DNA from: Neolewinella antarctica | GTDB taxonomy: Bacteria; Bacteroidota; Bacteroidia; Chitinophagales; Saprospiraceae | Direction: 5' to 3' | Length of the DNA stretch: 64,000 nucleotides | Assembly: GCF_011927835.1 (NCBI RefSeq) | Contig: NZ_JAATJH010000004.1 | Span: 173,656-237,655, forward strand | In this document: positions 51,454-60,126 of the stretch, one piece after another | Position numbering within the stretch: the first letter of the stretch is position 1 | Layout of the letters: every line of letters begins with the position of its first letter | The notes under the pieces: model-generated | What the model was told of the DNA's origin: nothing | The model's database searches: none | What the model saw: the letters and a program-made list of their open reading frames with translations, nothing else | Made by a program: the position numbers and the translations under genes

Positions 51454-51562
51454 TGGATAGGAAGAATTTTTTAAGAAGTCATTGCTCGGAGCCGTCGGTG
51501 TCGCCACCGGAAGTTCCGCACTGAGCGCAAACGGCACGCAAAAACAAACTCTACCTACGAGA
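51454..51562 (+). pseudogene. Frameshifted export-signal leader of the second pirin gene
   Basis: From ATG 51454 the sequence gives MDRKNF, and after one-base correction in a T6 run the frame continues FKKSLLGAVGVATGSSALS, a twin-arginine-like signal as found in some pirin-family proteins. That frame ends in stops at about 51561, one frame away from the pirin coding. So the leader appears to have decayed, or the assembly has an error in a homopolymer. Confidence 0.5.
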
Positions 51563-51564
51563 AG

Positions 51565-52332
51565 ATGATGAAGCAGGTAGGTTTCAATCATTTACCAAAC
51601 AAAGAAATCAAAACTATGAAAACCGTCCTCCACAAAGCCGGCACCCGCGGCCACGCCAACCACGGTTGGTTAGACTCCCACCACACTTTTTCTTTTGCTA
51701 ACTACCACAACCCGGAAAGAATGCACTTTGGTGTCTTGCGGGTATTAAATGACGACATCGTCACCGGCGGTAGGGGCTTCGGTACGCACCCTCACGATAA
51801 TATGGAAATTATTTCTATTCCCCTCGAAGGTGACCTCGAGCACAAGGATAGCATGGGCAACACCACCATCATCAAGCAGGGCGACGTCCAGGTGATGAGC
51901 GCTGGCACCGGTGTATCGCACAGTGAGAAGAACAAGAATGCGGATGAAGCCGTCCGCTTCCTCCAAATCTGGATGTTCCCCAACAAGAAGAACGTAAGCC
52001 CCCGTTACGATCAGGTTACTCTGGACACCACCAAAGGTAAAAATGGCCTGCAGCAAATTCTCTCCCCAAATCAGGACGACGAGGGCGTATGGGTATACCA
52101 AAACGCCTGGTGGCACATGGGCAATCTCGAGAAAGGCAGTGAGGAGTCGTACACCATCAAACAGAAGGGTAACGGCGTCTACGCGTTTGTCCTCGAAGGC
52201 GAAGTAAACATCGCCGGCCAGGATTTAAGCAAGCGCGACGGCTTTGGCATCTGGGATACTGACTCTATCACCATCAAGACCACTGATGACGCTAAGGTCC
52301 TGCTGATGGACGTGCCGATGGAAATTGGCTAG
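51565..52332 (+). CDS. Pirin family protein (YhaK type)
   Basis: A 255-residue pirin. KTVLHKAGTRGHANHGWLDS starts the conserved domain and HTFSFANYHNPERMHFGVLRV follows, with the metal-site segment GTHPHDNMEIISIPLEGDLEHKDS. The ATG at 51565 adds VGFNHLPNKEIKT, which in related proteins follows an export signal; the second start at 51616 (MKTVLHK) gives the usual cytosolic form. It follows the AraC regulator. Confidence 0.93.
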   Translation: MMKQVGFNHLPNKEIKTMKTVLHKAGTRGHANHGWLDSHHTFSFANYHNPERMHFGVLRVLNDDIVTGGRGFGTHPHDNMEIISIPLEGDLEHKDSMGNTTIIKQGDVQVMSAGTGVSHSEKNKNADEAVRFLQIWMFPNKKNVSPRYDQVTLDTTKGKNGLQQILSPNQDDEGVWVYQNAWWHMGNLEKGSEESYTIKQKGNGVYAFVLEGEVNIAGQDLSKRDGFGIWDTDSITIKTTDDAKVLLMDVPMEIG

Positions 52333-52658
52333 GTTAAGCCGGAGGTCACTTTTAATCCGACTAATAAACGTCGAGAAGACCTAAAACTGAGAAGGCGTAG
52401 CGGAGGAAAGGGAGTCATTAAAAATGCCGGGCCACTGTGCATTTTCCGGACGCTTGAAGGACCTCAACCAATTCGCCTCTAGCTTCATAGCTGAGGACGC
52501 TTCAAGGTCTTAGGACCTTGGAGCGCCTCGAAACCAAAGCGCAGCGAAAGGTTTCGACCCCTGTGAGCGTTCGGGTTTTTAAAAACATCTCGTAGTGTGG
52601 ATTATTTCGAATACTGATGATCCTTCCATTAAAATTTAACCCCCTAAACCAAACCGAT
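52333..52658. other. 326-bp gap with a short hairpin, no gene
   Basis: No supported ORF. CAAGGTC-TTA-GGACCTTG lies near 52505-52525, and related words GACGCTTGAAGG and GACGCTTCAAGG flank it. It separates the pirin gene from the MliC-like gene. Confidence 0.45.
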
Positions 52659-53228
52659 ATGATCACCATCATCAAACTACTAGCCATTCTGCTAGTCATC
52701 TCCGTAACGGCTACGTCCTGCAACAAGCAGATGACCCAGGCTAACGCTAACACCATCGAGACCATGGCCGACAATAAGGTCAAGCAATCCCTGACCGACA
52801 AAGCAGGCAACCAACTCGACCTGACCTTCGACAACAACCGCGACGTAGTCAGCGTAGATTTCATGGGCGAAACCGCTGAATTAGCTCGCGAAAAATCCGC
52901 TTCCGGCATGTGGTACAAGAACGACCGCTACGAACTGATTGGCAAAAGCAGTGACCTTCAGCTAAAAAAAGACGGCAAGACCGTTTTCGAGCACGAAGAT
53001 GATATCGTACAGTCGCAGGCCAAAAGTGACAACGGTGACGTACTCGACCTGACTTTTAATAATACCCAGGGCACCCTCCAAGCCTACCTGAACGGTGGCG
53101 AACAGATCGACATGACGGCCGAGCGCGCGGGCTCCGGCTTCTGGTACAAAAATGACCAGTACGAGCTGAGGGGGAAGGGCGAAAGCATGGAATTGACGAA
53201 AGACGGTAATAGTATCTTCAAAAACTAA
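52659..53228 (+). CDS. MliC-like lipoprotein with two repeats
   Basis: A 189-residue predicted lipoprotein (LLAILLVISVTATSCNK, lipobox TATSC). The mature part holds two related domains of about 65 residues, each with a DLTFDNN-type strand and GMWYKNDRYELIGK (first) or GFWYKNDQYELRGK (second). This is the pattern of MliC/PliC C-type lysozyme inhibitors. Inhibition of host or eukaryotic lysozyme is possible but not shown. Start ATG at 52659. It leads a four-gene cluster. Confidence 0.75.
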   Translation: MITIIKLLAILLVISVTATSCNKQMTQANANTIETMADNKVKQSLTDKAGNQLDLTFDNNRDVVSVDFMGETAELAREKSASGMWYKNDRYELIGKSSDLQLKKDGKTVFEHEDDIVQSQAKSDNGDVLDLTFNNTQGTLQAYLNGGEQIDMTAERAGSGFWYKNDQYELRGKGESMELTKDGNSIFKN

Positions 53229-53234
53229 GCGAGC

Positions 53235-54167
53235 ATGAACCACCCAATCAACCTCCCCGCACTGGCTTACGTAGGTAAGGAAAAGAGTAAGCTGACCCTC
53301 CACCTTTTCCTGCAGATCATCGGAAAGATCCGCCTGGGCCAGACCGCGCGGAAAAACCACTGGTGGTACATCACCGAATACATAAGTACCAGGGGCCTGA
53401 CCACCGGACCGGTACCCTACGACAACGGCACGAAGAATTTCACCATCACGCTGAACGTACTCCGGCACACCCTGGAGGTTGAAAACACGGAAGGCGCGCA
53501 GGATTCTTTCGACCTCGCGCCCGGTCTGACGGTAGCGGACTTTTACCGCCAACTCACTGGTATTCTAGAGAAGCAGGAAATTACTTACGACATTCTGGCC
53601 AAACCCTTCGACCTGAAAGGTATCGACCAAGGGTTCGACCAGATTACCGACTACCACCACTACGACCCGGATTACACTTTTCGCCTGTGGAAAATCCTGA
53701 CCTGGATCGACGCCGTTTTCAAAGAGTTCAGCGGCCGGTTTTACGGTAAGACCTGCCCCGTACACCTCTACTGGCACTCCATGGACCTGACGGTCACCCG
53801 CTTCTCCGGTAGAGAAGCTCCCCCAATGCCAGAGGATGCGCGTATTTCCGATAAGGACGCCTACTCCCACGAAGTGATCAGTTTCGGCTTCTGGCCGGGC
53901 GACGACACGGTCAAGGAACCGGCCTTTTATTCGTATACCTATCCTTCACCGGAAGGGCTAGACCAAGAACCCATCTCCCCCGCCTCCGCGGAGTGGGTGG
54001 ACAATAACGGGAGCCCAATGGCCTACCTGGGGTACGCGGACCTACTGAAGGAAAAGGACCCAAGAAGCGCGTTACTGGCATTCCTGGAAACCAGCTATCA
54101 GGCTGGGGCCAAACTAGCCGGATGGGACCTCGAGCACTTTACCGTAAAGGACCTGGAGGCGTTGTAA
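53235..54167 (+). CDS. DUF5996 family protein
   Basis: A soluble 310-residue protein of the DUF5996 family. It has LHLFLQIIGKIRLG, KNHWWYITEYISTRGLTTGP near residue 40-60, and a PVHLYWHSMDLTVTRFSGR segment later, all conserved in the family. Function unknown. It starts 6 bp after the MliC-like gene, so it is in the same operon. Confidence 0.88.
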   Translation: MNHPINLPALAYVGKEKSKLTLHLFLQIIGKIRLGQTARKNHWWYITEYISTRGLTTGPVPYDNGTKNFTITLNVLRHTLEVENTEGAQDSFDLAPGLTVADFYRQLTGILEKQEITYDILAKPFDLKGIDQGFDQITDYHHYDPDYTFRLWKILTWIDAVFKEFSGRFYGKTCPVHLYWHSMDLTVTRFSGREAPPMPEDARISDKDAYSHEVISFGFWPGDDTVKEPAFYSYTYPSPEGLDQEPISPASAEWVDNNGSPMAYLGYADLLKEKDPRSALLAFLETSYQAGAKLAGWDLEHFTVKDLEAL

Positions 54168-54205
54168 AACCTGGTTGCTAAACATAAATTTTGAACCTAC
54201 CCATA

Positions 54206-54652
54206 ATGAAACTACCCAAAGAACTGAACTGGGCCAAAAACGTAAAGACCAGTAAGACCCAAACCGTTTTGAAAGTGCTCCTCGGCGGTGCACTTCTGTT
54301 CGCCGGCATTAGTCACCTGACCTTCAACCGAAAGGAGTTCCCCGCCCAGGTGCCCGACTGGGTTCCCATGCCCGTAGATCAGGTGGTCATTCTCTCCGGC
54401 ATTGCGGAGATCGGGCTCGGCTCGGCTTTGATCCTGTCGGACAAATGGAGAGCATTCGTGGGACTGGGAGCGGGTACTTTCTTCGTATTGATCTTCCCCG
54501 GTAATATTTCCCAGTACGTCAACGAAAGGGATGGATTCGGTCTGGATACCGATCGGAAACGCCGGAACCGCTTGTTTTTTCAGCCGGTACTGGTCCTGTG
54601 GGCACTCTGGTCCACCGGCGCGATCAAAGCTTTTCTGAACCGGAAGGGATGA
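54206..54652 (+). CDS. DoxX-like membrane protein
   Basis: A 148-residue membrane protein with four helices. VLKVLLGGALLFAGISHLTF and the following QVPDWVPMPVDQVVILSGIAE match the DoxX/DUF417-like family. Function unknown; members of the family act in redox stress in some bacteria. The ATG at 54206 is chosen because the upstream TTG is in the spacer. It is in the same direction as the preceding gene, 38 bp downstream. Confidence 0.8.
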   Translation: MKLPKELNWAKNVKTSKTQTVLKVLLGGALLFAGISHLTFNRKEFPAQVPDWVPMPVDQVVILSGIAEIGLGSALILSDKWRAFVGLGAGTFFVLIFPGNISQYVNERDGFGLDTDRKRRNRLFFQPVLVLWALWSTGAIKAFLNRKG

Positions 54653-54699
54653 GTTTCCGTACCACTACCACCTTTAGCGACCTAAAACCCCGAAACCCA

Positions 54700-55146
54700 A
54701 TGAAATTAGCCGAAGCCCTCCTCTTACGCGCCGACCTTCAGAAGAAGATAGAACACTTGCAGCACCGCATCCGTCCCGTTCTCATCGTTGCCGCAGGTAA
54801 ACAGCCGCAGGAAGACCCGGTTAAACTGATCGCTCAACTCCGCGACGCCATTGAGGAGCTACACCAGCTTGTCGTCAAAATCAACAAGACAAACAACACC
54901 GTAACAATCAGCGGCGATGTATCACTAATGGAAGCCCTGGCTAAGCGCGACGCGCTCAAAATGCTGTCGGAGCGCTTGCGCAACATCCGCCAGTCCGCCC
55001 AGGTTAACAATTTTACCGATAAGGATCAGGTCGCCACCATCGACATCAAAAAAATACAGATAGAGATCGACCAAACCGGAAGGTCATTCCGGGAAGTTGA
55101 TAGTAAAATTCAGGAGGCCAATTGGCTGAACGATTTAATAGAATAG
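54700..55146 (+). CDS. DIP1984 family protein
   Basis: A 148-residue, helical, soluble protein of the DIP1984 (DUF6847) family. KLAEALLLRADLQKKIEHLQ at the N-terminus, IEELHQLVVKINKTN mid-protein and QANWLNDLIE-like end (EANWLNDLIE) match. Function unknown; the family often occurs in small accessory clusters. A terminator follows at 55165. Confidence 0.85.
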   Translation: MKLAEALLLRADLQKKIEHLQHRIRPVLIVAAGKQPQEDPVKLIAQLRDAIEELHQLVVKINKTNNTVTISGDVSLMEALAKRDALKMLSERLRNIRQSAQVNNFTDKDQVATIDIKKIQIEIDQTGRSFREVDSKIQEANWLNDLIE

Positions 55147-55164
55147 CCGCAAGGCGGAATGGAC

Positions 55165-55187
55165 GGGGCGAGTACCAGCCCCTTTTT
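55165..55187 (+). terminator. Terminator after the DIP1984 gene
   Basis: GGGGC pairs with GCCCC around an 8-nt loop and TTTTT follows. It closes the pirin-to-DIP1984 group. Confidence 0.65.
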
Positions 55188-55608
55188 GAGGGTGTGGGTT
55201 TTCGGGGCAAATTGAAAACTCTACCCACTGCACGGCCGCTCGGGTTGCGGCAAACCTGTACTGTTTAAGGCCCCTTACGGCTTACCTTTTACAACCGTAC
55301 TTTGTAAACCTTACTACCGGGTACTGACCGTTCATTCTTTTTGTTTTGATAGATTCGATTAGTTGATCTTCCATGGGTAGAATCAGGCTATTCGGGGTCC
55401 AGCCCTAAGTGTTTTTATACTTTGTGGAGGGCCGTTGAATTAGTCCTACAATCCACATCAGTTTCGTTCCGGCTACGCAGCGTGTATTTTTTCGGTATTC
55501 AGAATACCGGTTGCGTAGTAGCGGATAAGTTGTTGGCCACGCTAGCACTGCTACTATTTCCACTCTCCACGGCACCGGCGACCGCGCCTCCTTCTTATCT
55601 TCGCGCCC
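55188..55608. other. 420-bp gap, no gene
   Basis: No supported ORF. It holds a copy of the GGCACCCGCG motif (55571-55588) and TATCTTCG about 12 bp before the GNAT ATG, which may be its -7 element. Confidence 0.45.
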
Positions 55609-56796
55609 ATGCCCAATTACCAGATCACCCCCGTCATAGATTTTGAAGATTTTCACCAAGTTCTCGACGTAGTTTATAAAGACGATCCACTGTACGTTCA
55701 CCCCCTCCGCAGCGACATCGAAGACATCCTGACCGAAAAAAACCCCGCCCACACGGGAAATAACCTCCGCCTGTGGGTAGCGAAAGAGGGCAAAAAACCC
55801 GTTGGCCGCATCGCTACTTTCATCGACGAGTCCCGCCACCAGGAAACGTCACTACCTACTGGTGGCATTGGCTTTTTTGAGTGCATCCAGGACGAGAAGT
55901 TGGCCAACGAACTCCTCCAGATCGCCGAAGACTGGCTCCGCGAAAAAGGTATGCACGCCGTCGACGGTCCGATCAACTTCGGTGAGCGCGACAAGTTCTG
56001 GGGCCTCCTCACCCGCGGCCGCTACCGCCCGATCTACCAGGAAACGTACAACCCCGCTTACTACCAAACGTACTTCGAAAACCGCGGCTACGTCCCCCAC
56101 GAACAGTGCCTCACCATGCGCGGCGTCGTCAGCGAATTCCCCGGCGAACGACTGGGTAAGCTTGCCGCCCGCGTCCGCGACCGCTACGGCCTGTACACCA
56201 AACAGATCGACAAAAACAACTTGCCGCAGGGCGCGAACGACTTCGCCGAAGCCTACAACGCCGCCTTCAACCACTGGCCCTACTTCAAACCCCTGACCGG
56301 CGACGACATCCTATCTACCTTCAAGCAGATGAAGCCGATCATGGACCCGCACCTGACCTGCCTGGCTTACAACAAGGACGACCGCCCCGTCGGCCTCGCC
56401 GGACTGATCCCGGACATCAACTGCTTCCTCCACGGCACCGACGGTATCCTCGGGCTGTTCGGCATGCCCAAATTCCTGTACCGACTAAAGTTCCAAAAGC
56501 AACCCCGGAACTGCAAAGGCATCGCCTTCGGCATCGCCCAGGATCACCAACGCCTCGGCGTGTATCCGTTAATGGTTGACGCCATGTTTCAATCCGGCAA
56601 CAAGCACACCAGCCGCACCTACAAATACGTCGACATGGCCACCATCCGCGGCCACAACAAGCTCATGGTCGATACCTGCCGGCAGATGAACACGGAGATT
56701 CACCGGGTGCACGTTGCTTACCGTAAGGGGCTTGTTGCGGGGGCGAAGTGGGATGCTTTTGCTATGATGGATGTTTCGGAGGTGCCTGTCGGCTAG
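55609..56796 (+). CDS. GNAT family N-acetyltransferase
   Basis: A 395-residue protein of the GNAT type. It has a first acetyltransferase-like domain (NNLRLWVAKEGKKPVGRIAT, about 50-135) and a second one in the C-terminal half: IAFGIAQDHQRLGVYPLMVDAM near residue 305, with the MATIRGHNKLMVDTCRQMN acyl-CoA region after it. The order of motifs suggests a tandem arrangement, as in other Bacteroidota family members. Substrate unknown. Convergent with zwf. Confidence 0.85.
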   Translation: MPNYQITPVIDFEDFHQVLDVVYKDDPLYVHPLRSDIEDILTEKNPAHTGNNLRLWVAKEGKKPVGRIATFIDESRHQETSLPTGGIGFFECIQDEKLANELLQIAEDWLREKGMHAVDGPINFGERDKFWGLLTRGRYRPIYQETYNPAYYQTYFENRGYVPHEQCLTMRGVVSEFPGERLGKLAARVRDRYGLYTKQIDKNNLPQGANDFAEAYNAAFNHWPYFKPLTGDDILSTFKQMKPIMDPHLTCLAYNKDDRPVGLAGLIPDINCFLHGTDGILGLFGMPKFLYRLKFQKQPRNCKGIAFGIAQDHQRLGVYPLMVDAMFQSGNKHTSRTYKYVDMATIRGHNKLMVDTCRQMNTEIHRVHVAYRKGLVAGAKWDAFAMMDVSEVPVG

Positions 56797-56817
56797 TTTT
56801 GATATGCGACTTATGGC

Positions 56818-57047
56818 GCTGCGCTTTATATGCGATATACGATATGCGATTTGCTGCGCAGTACTTCGTGCACTCGATATGCGATTTGGCTACCGCTGTT
56901 TCTACTCTCTCGCTTTGCTCGTTCGCGTGTCACGTTACAGCGGTAGCTGAGCCCAGCGAAAGTAACAGCGGTAGCAAATCAAATATCGCATATCGAGTGC
57001 ACGAAGTACTGCGCAGCAAATCGCAAATCGCATATCGAGCGAAGCGC
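56818..57047. repeat. Large inverted repeat with 40-bp perfect stem
   Basis: 56846-56885 and 56985-57024 are exact reverse complements (40 bp; core GCAGTACTTCGTGCACTCG). A second pair, GCTACCGCTGTT (56889-56900) and AACAGCGGTAGC (56964-56975), lies inside. The outer parts are made of GATATGCGAT-type repeats. It fills the whole gap between convergent GNAT and zwf. It could form a very stable hairpin in both transcripts. Confidence 0.9.
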
Positions 57048-58580
57048 CTAAAGCTTCGTATAGTGTTTCTTCTCCGTCAAAGAAGTAGAAGGATTCCGCC
57101 ACCCATCACCAACACCGGACCAGAGTGCGTCGGACTGCAACGGGCCCCAAGTGCCGGCGGGGTAGCTAAAGAGCGGTACTTCATTAGCTTTCCAAGCCTG
57201 GAGAATCGGCTCGACGAAATCCCAAGCGGCCTCGACACTGTCACCACGCGCGTAGAGCGTCGGGTCGCCCTTCATGCAGTCAAGTAGCAGGCGGGTGTAG
57301 GCATCGGGGACGTCGTTGCTCGTCAGGTCGCGGTAGAAGAAGTCCATGTCCACGTTCTTGACCCGGAAGCCTTCGCCCGGGACTTTCATGCCGAATTCGA
57401 GCGCCATGCCTTCGTCGGGCTGGATGCGGATGATGAGGCGGTTGTCGCTGCTCATCGCGTAATTATCGAACTCGGAAAAGATGGCCTGGGGCGGGTTTTT
57501 GAAGGTGATGACCACCTCGGTAAGTTTGAGGGGGAGGCACTTGCCCGTCCGCACGAAGAACGGCACGCCCGCCCAGCGCCAGTTGTCGATGAAGAACTTC
57601 ATGCCGACGTAGGTCTCGGTATTGCTTTTTTCCGGTACGCCTTCGGCATCTCGGTAGCTGACGACATCGCCTCCTTTCGTGCGGCCCTCGGTGTACTGGG
57701 CGCGGATAACGTGGTTGCGAACGTCGGCGCGCTTGATGGAGCGTAGTGATTGGAACAACTTGAGTTTTTCGCCGCGAATACTCTTAGCGTCGGCCCGGAT
57801 CGGTGGCTCCATGGCTACGTGAGCGAGAACCTGGAGGAGGTGGTTCTGGACCATATCCCGCAACGCGCCACTGCCGTCGTAGTAACCGCCCCGGGTGCCA
57901 ACGCCCACCGTTTCGGCGGCGGTGATCTGGACGGATTGGATGTAATTCCGGTTCCACAACGGCTCGAAAAAACCGTTGGCGAAGCGGGTGACGAGTAGGT
58001 TCTGAACGGTTTCCTTGCCGAGGTAATGGTCGATCCGGTAGATCGTGTCTTCTTCGAAATAGCGCTGAATGTCTTCGTTGAGCTGCTTAGCCGTTGCGAG
58101 GTCATAACCGAACGGCTTTTCCACGATGAGGCGCGACCAGCCGTCTTTCGTTTGGTTCAGACCGGCCTTGGCGAGCGCCGGGGGGATGGTGCTGTACAGG
58201 CTCGGTGGCGTGGAGAGGTAGAAAATATAGTTGGAGCCGACGCCGTGGTCCTTATCGAGCTTTTTCAGGCGCTTACCCAGGTTGTTGATGTCTTTTTCGC
58301 CGTCGTAGGAGGCCAGGTCCTGGTAGAAAAGTACCTCGGCGTAGGCGGCGACTTGCTCGTCGGTGCAGTCTTTCCGGTCGAAATGCTCGTTGTTGAAAAC
58401 GACTTTGTCCCGGAACTCTTCGTCGGTCATGTTCGTCCGGCTGGCCCCGAGGAGGGCAAATTTCTCGGGTAAGTAGCCACCCCGGTAAAGGTCGAACACC
58501 GCGGGAATGAGCTTGCGCTGGGCTAAGTCGCCGGAAGCGCCGAAAATGACGAGGGTGTGGGGGTCTACTGATTTTGTCAT
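57048..58580 (-). CDS. zwf: Glucose-6-phosphate 1-dehydrogenase
   Basis: Oxidises glucose-6-phosphate to 6-phosphogluconolactone, making NADPH at the head of the oxidative pentose phosphate pathway. The N-terminus LVIFGASGDLAQRKLIPAVF is the nucleotide-binding GxxGDL motif. The active-site segment RIDHYLGKETVQNLLVTRFA holds the catalytic His, and FFVRTGKCLPLKLTEVVITF is typical of the C-terminal domain. The 510 residues are normal. Divergent from rpiB, another pentose phosphate gene. Confidence 0.97.
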   Translation of the reverse strand: MTKSVDPHTLVIFGASGDLAQRKLIPAVFDLYRGGYLPEKFALLGASRTNMTDEEFRDKVVFNNEHFDRKDCTDEQVAAYAEVLFYQDLASYDGEKDINNLGKRLKKLDKDHGVGSNYIFYLSTPPSLYSTIPPALAKAGLNQTKDGWSRLIVEKPFGYDLATAKQLNEDIQRYFEEDTIYRIDHYLGKETVQNLLVTRFANGFFEPLWNRNYIQSVQITAAETVGVGTRGGYYDGSGALRDMVQNHLLQVLAHVAMEPPIRADAKSIRGEKLKLFQSLRSIKRADVRNHVIRAQYTEGRTKGGDVVSYRDAEGVPEKSNTETYVGMKFFIDNWRWAGVPFFVRTGKCLPLKLTEVVITFKNPPQAIFSEFDNYAMSSDNRLIIRIQPDEGMALEFGMKVPGEGFRVKNVDMDFFYRDLTSNDVPDAYTRLLLDCMKGDPTLYARGDSVEAAWDFVEPILQAWKANEVPLFSYPAGTWGPLQSDALWSGVGDGWRNPSTSLTEKKHYTKL

Positions 58581-58595
58581 CTGGTCGTTTGTTGG

Positions 58596-58712
58596 TACGG
58601 TAGTCTGGTCGTACTGTGGTCTATTGGTCTGAAAGTACGCTGGTCTCGTAGGCTGGTGGTCTATGGTTTGAGCCTATGGAACTACCAGACCACCGAAGCA
58701 CCAGACCATTAA
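58596..58712. repeat. GGTCT/AGACC repeat array between zwf and rpiB
   Basis: GTCTGGTCG, GTGGTCTATTGGTCTG, GCTGGTCTC, GGTGGTCTATGG, then reversed CCAGACCACC, CCAGACCATT. It is the sixth member of the AGACC array family, in a divergent intergenic region. Confidence 0.55.
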
Positions 58713-58790
58713 CTACCAAAGGTGGCATCTATTACCAAGGTTTACCGCATCCGTGAAGTAATTTACGGCCACAAACAAAAAATTGACTTG

Positions 58791-59234
58791 ATGAAGATCG
58801 GCATCGCAACGGACCACGGAGGGATTGAGCTTAAACAACAACTCCAAAAATACCTGGAAGAAAAAGGGTTTTCGGTAAAAGACTTCGGCGCCTACGAGTA
58901 CGACGCGACGGATGACTTCCCCGATTTTGTCGTCCCCCTCGCCCGCGCCGTCGCGACCGGAGACGTGGCGCGCGGCGTGGCCGTGTGCGGCAGTGGCGTC
59001 GGGGCGAGCATCGCCGCCAACAAGATCAACGGCGTCCGCGCCTGCCTGATCACTGAAACGTACTCGGCCCGCCAGGGGGTGGAGCACGACGACATGAATA
59101 TGATCTGCGTCGGCGGCCGCGTCATCGGCATCGCGCTGGCGCAGGAGTTACTCGATAATTTCCTCGGCGCGGAGTACCAGGGCTTGCCCCGGCAACTACG
59201 CCGTATGGGGAAGGTAGCTGATTTAGAAAAGTAA
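58791..59234 (+). CDS. rpiB: Ribose 5-phosphate isomerase B
   Basis: Interconverts ribose 5-phosphate and ribulose 5-phosphate. The 147-residue protein shows KIGIATDHGGIELKQQL at the start, the FGAYEYDATDDFPDF segment, GVAVCGSGVGASIAANKING with the catalytic Cys, and MICVGGRVIGIALAQE. The start at 58791 is fixed by homology; the upstream frame is leader. With zwf it supplies both ends of the pentose phosphate route. Confidence 0.95.
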   Translation: MKIGIATDHGGIELKQQLQKYLEEKGFSVKDFGAYEYDATDDFPDFVVPLARAVATGDVARGVAVCGSGVGASIAANKINGVRACLITETYSARQGVEHDDMNMICVGGRVIGIALAQELLDNFLGAEYQGLPRQLRRMGKVADLEK

Positions 59235-59268
59235 TTTAAGCTCAAGCATTTTGCACCCGTATCTCCCC

Positions 59269-59317
59269 GGCACCCGCGACCTCGCATAATGAGTAGGGCG
59301 CGGTCGCGGGTGCCAGG
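59269..59317. repeat. Inverted pair of the GGCACCCGCG motif
   Basis: GGCACCCGCGACCTCGC (59269-59285) faces AGGGCGCGGTCGCGGGTGCC (59295-59314), ahead of the enoyl-CoA hydratase gene. Confidence 0.65.
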
Positions 59318-59361
59318 AAAATTTGAAAAGAGCAAAGTAACCCCCCACCAAATAACCAAGC

Positions 59362-60126
59362 ATGAACCCCAACGGCGAAATCACCAGCCAACTCCAACCC
59401 AACGGCGTCCGGCAAATCACCTTCGGCCACCCGGCCCACAACAGTTTTCCCTCCAGCCAACTGAAAGCCGCCGTGGCCGCCATCGACACGGCCGGCGACG
59501 ACCCCGAAACCAGCTGCATCGTCTTCCGCAGCCAGGGCGACCGGACCTTCTGCGCCGGCGCCAACCTCGACGAGCTCCTCGCCATCGACAACCCCGCGCA
59601 GGCCAAAGAATTCTTTCTCGGCTTCGCCCGCCTGATCCTGGCGATGAAGAACTGCCCCAAGCCGATCGTCGTCGCCGTGCAGGGTAAAGCCATCGGTGGG
59701 GGCGTGGGCATTGCCGCCGCCGCCGACTACTGCCTGGCCACGGAAGCTGCTGCCATCAAACTCAGTGAGCTGTCGATCGCCATCGGGCCCTTCGTCATCC
59801 TGCCGGCCCTGGTGCGTAAAATGGGCGTCGCCGCCGCTAGTGAAATGAGCCTGGATACTGAATGGCACTCCGCCAAGTGGGCGCACCAAAACGGCCTCTA
59901 CCAACGCTTGTTGCCGGACGTGAAGAGCCTCCACCAGGCTACGGACGAGCTGGCCGGAAAGCTGGCCGGGCACAGTCAGTTAGCTGCGGCGAAGTTGAAA
60001 GAGACGTTGTGGTTTGGTACGGAGCACTGGCCGCAAGTGCTGGATGAGCGGGCGGAGGTGTCTGGTGGTTTGGTGTTGAGTGCGCCGGCTAAGGCGGCTT
60101 TGGCTCGGTTTAAGACTAAAGATTAG
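59362..60126 (+). CDS. Enoyl-CoA hydratase/isomerase family protein
   Basis: A 254-residue crotonase-fold enzyme. The oxyanion hole region is RSQGDRTFCAGANLDELLA near residue 62 and VVAVQGKAIGGGVGIAAAAD near 105-124. Chemistry could be hydration or isomerisation of an acyl-CoA double bond; the substrate is unknown. The C-terminus LSAPAKAALARFKTKD looks complete, although a truncated IS3 element begins directly behind the stop. Confidence 0.9.
   Translation: MNPNGEITSQLQPNGVRQITFGHPAHNSFPSSQLKAAVAAIDTAGDDPETSCIVFRSQGDRTFCAGANLDELLAIDNPAQAKEFFLGFARLILAMKNCPKPIVVAVQGKAIGGGVGIAAAADYCLATEAAAIKLSELSIAIGPFVILPALVRKMGVAAASEMSLDTEWHSAKWAHQNGLYQRLLPDVKSLHQATDELAGKLAGHSQLAAAKLKETLWFGTEHWPQVLDERAEVSGGLVLSAPAKAALARFKTKD

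Noticed and set aside
56818-57047. The large repeat region as a possible CRISPR array
   Set aside because: The repeats are inverted, not direct with unique spacers, and no cas gene is present. No CRISPR array was seen anywhere in the window.
57048-57287. Plus-strand open frame across the repeat into zwf
   Set aside because: It is formed from the inverted repeat and antisense zwf codons.
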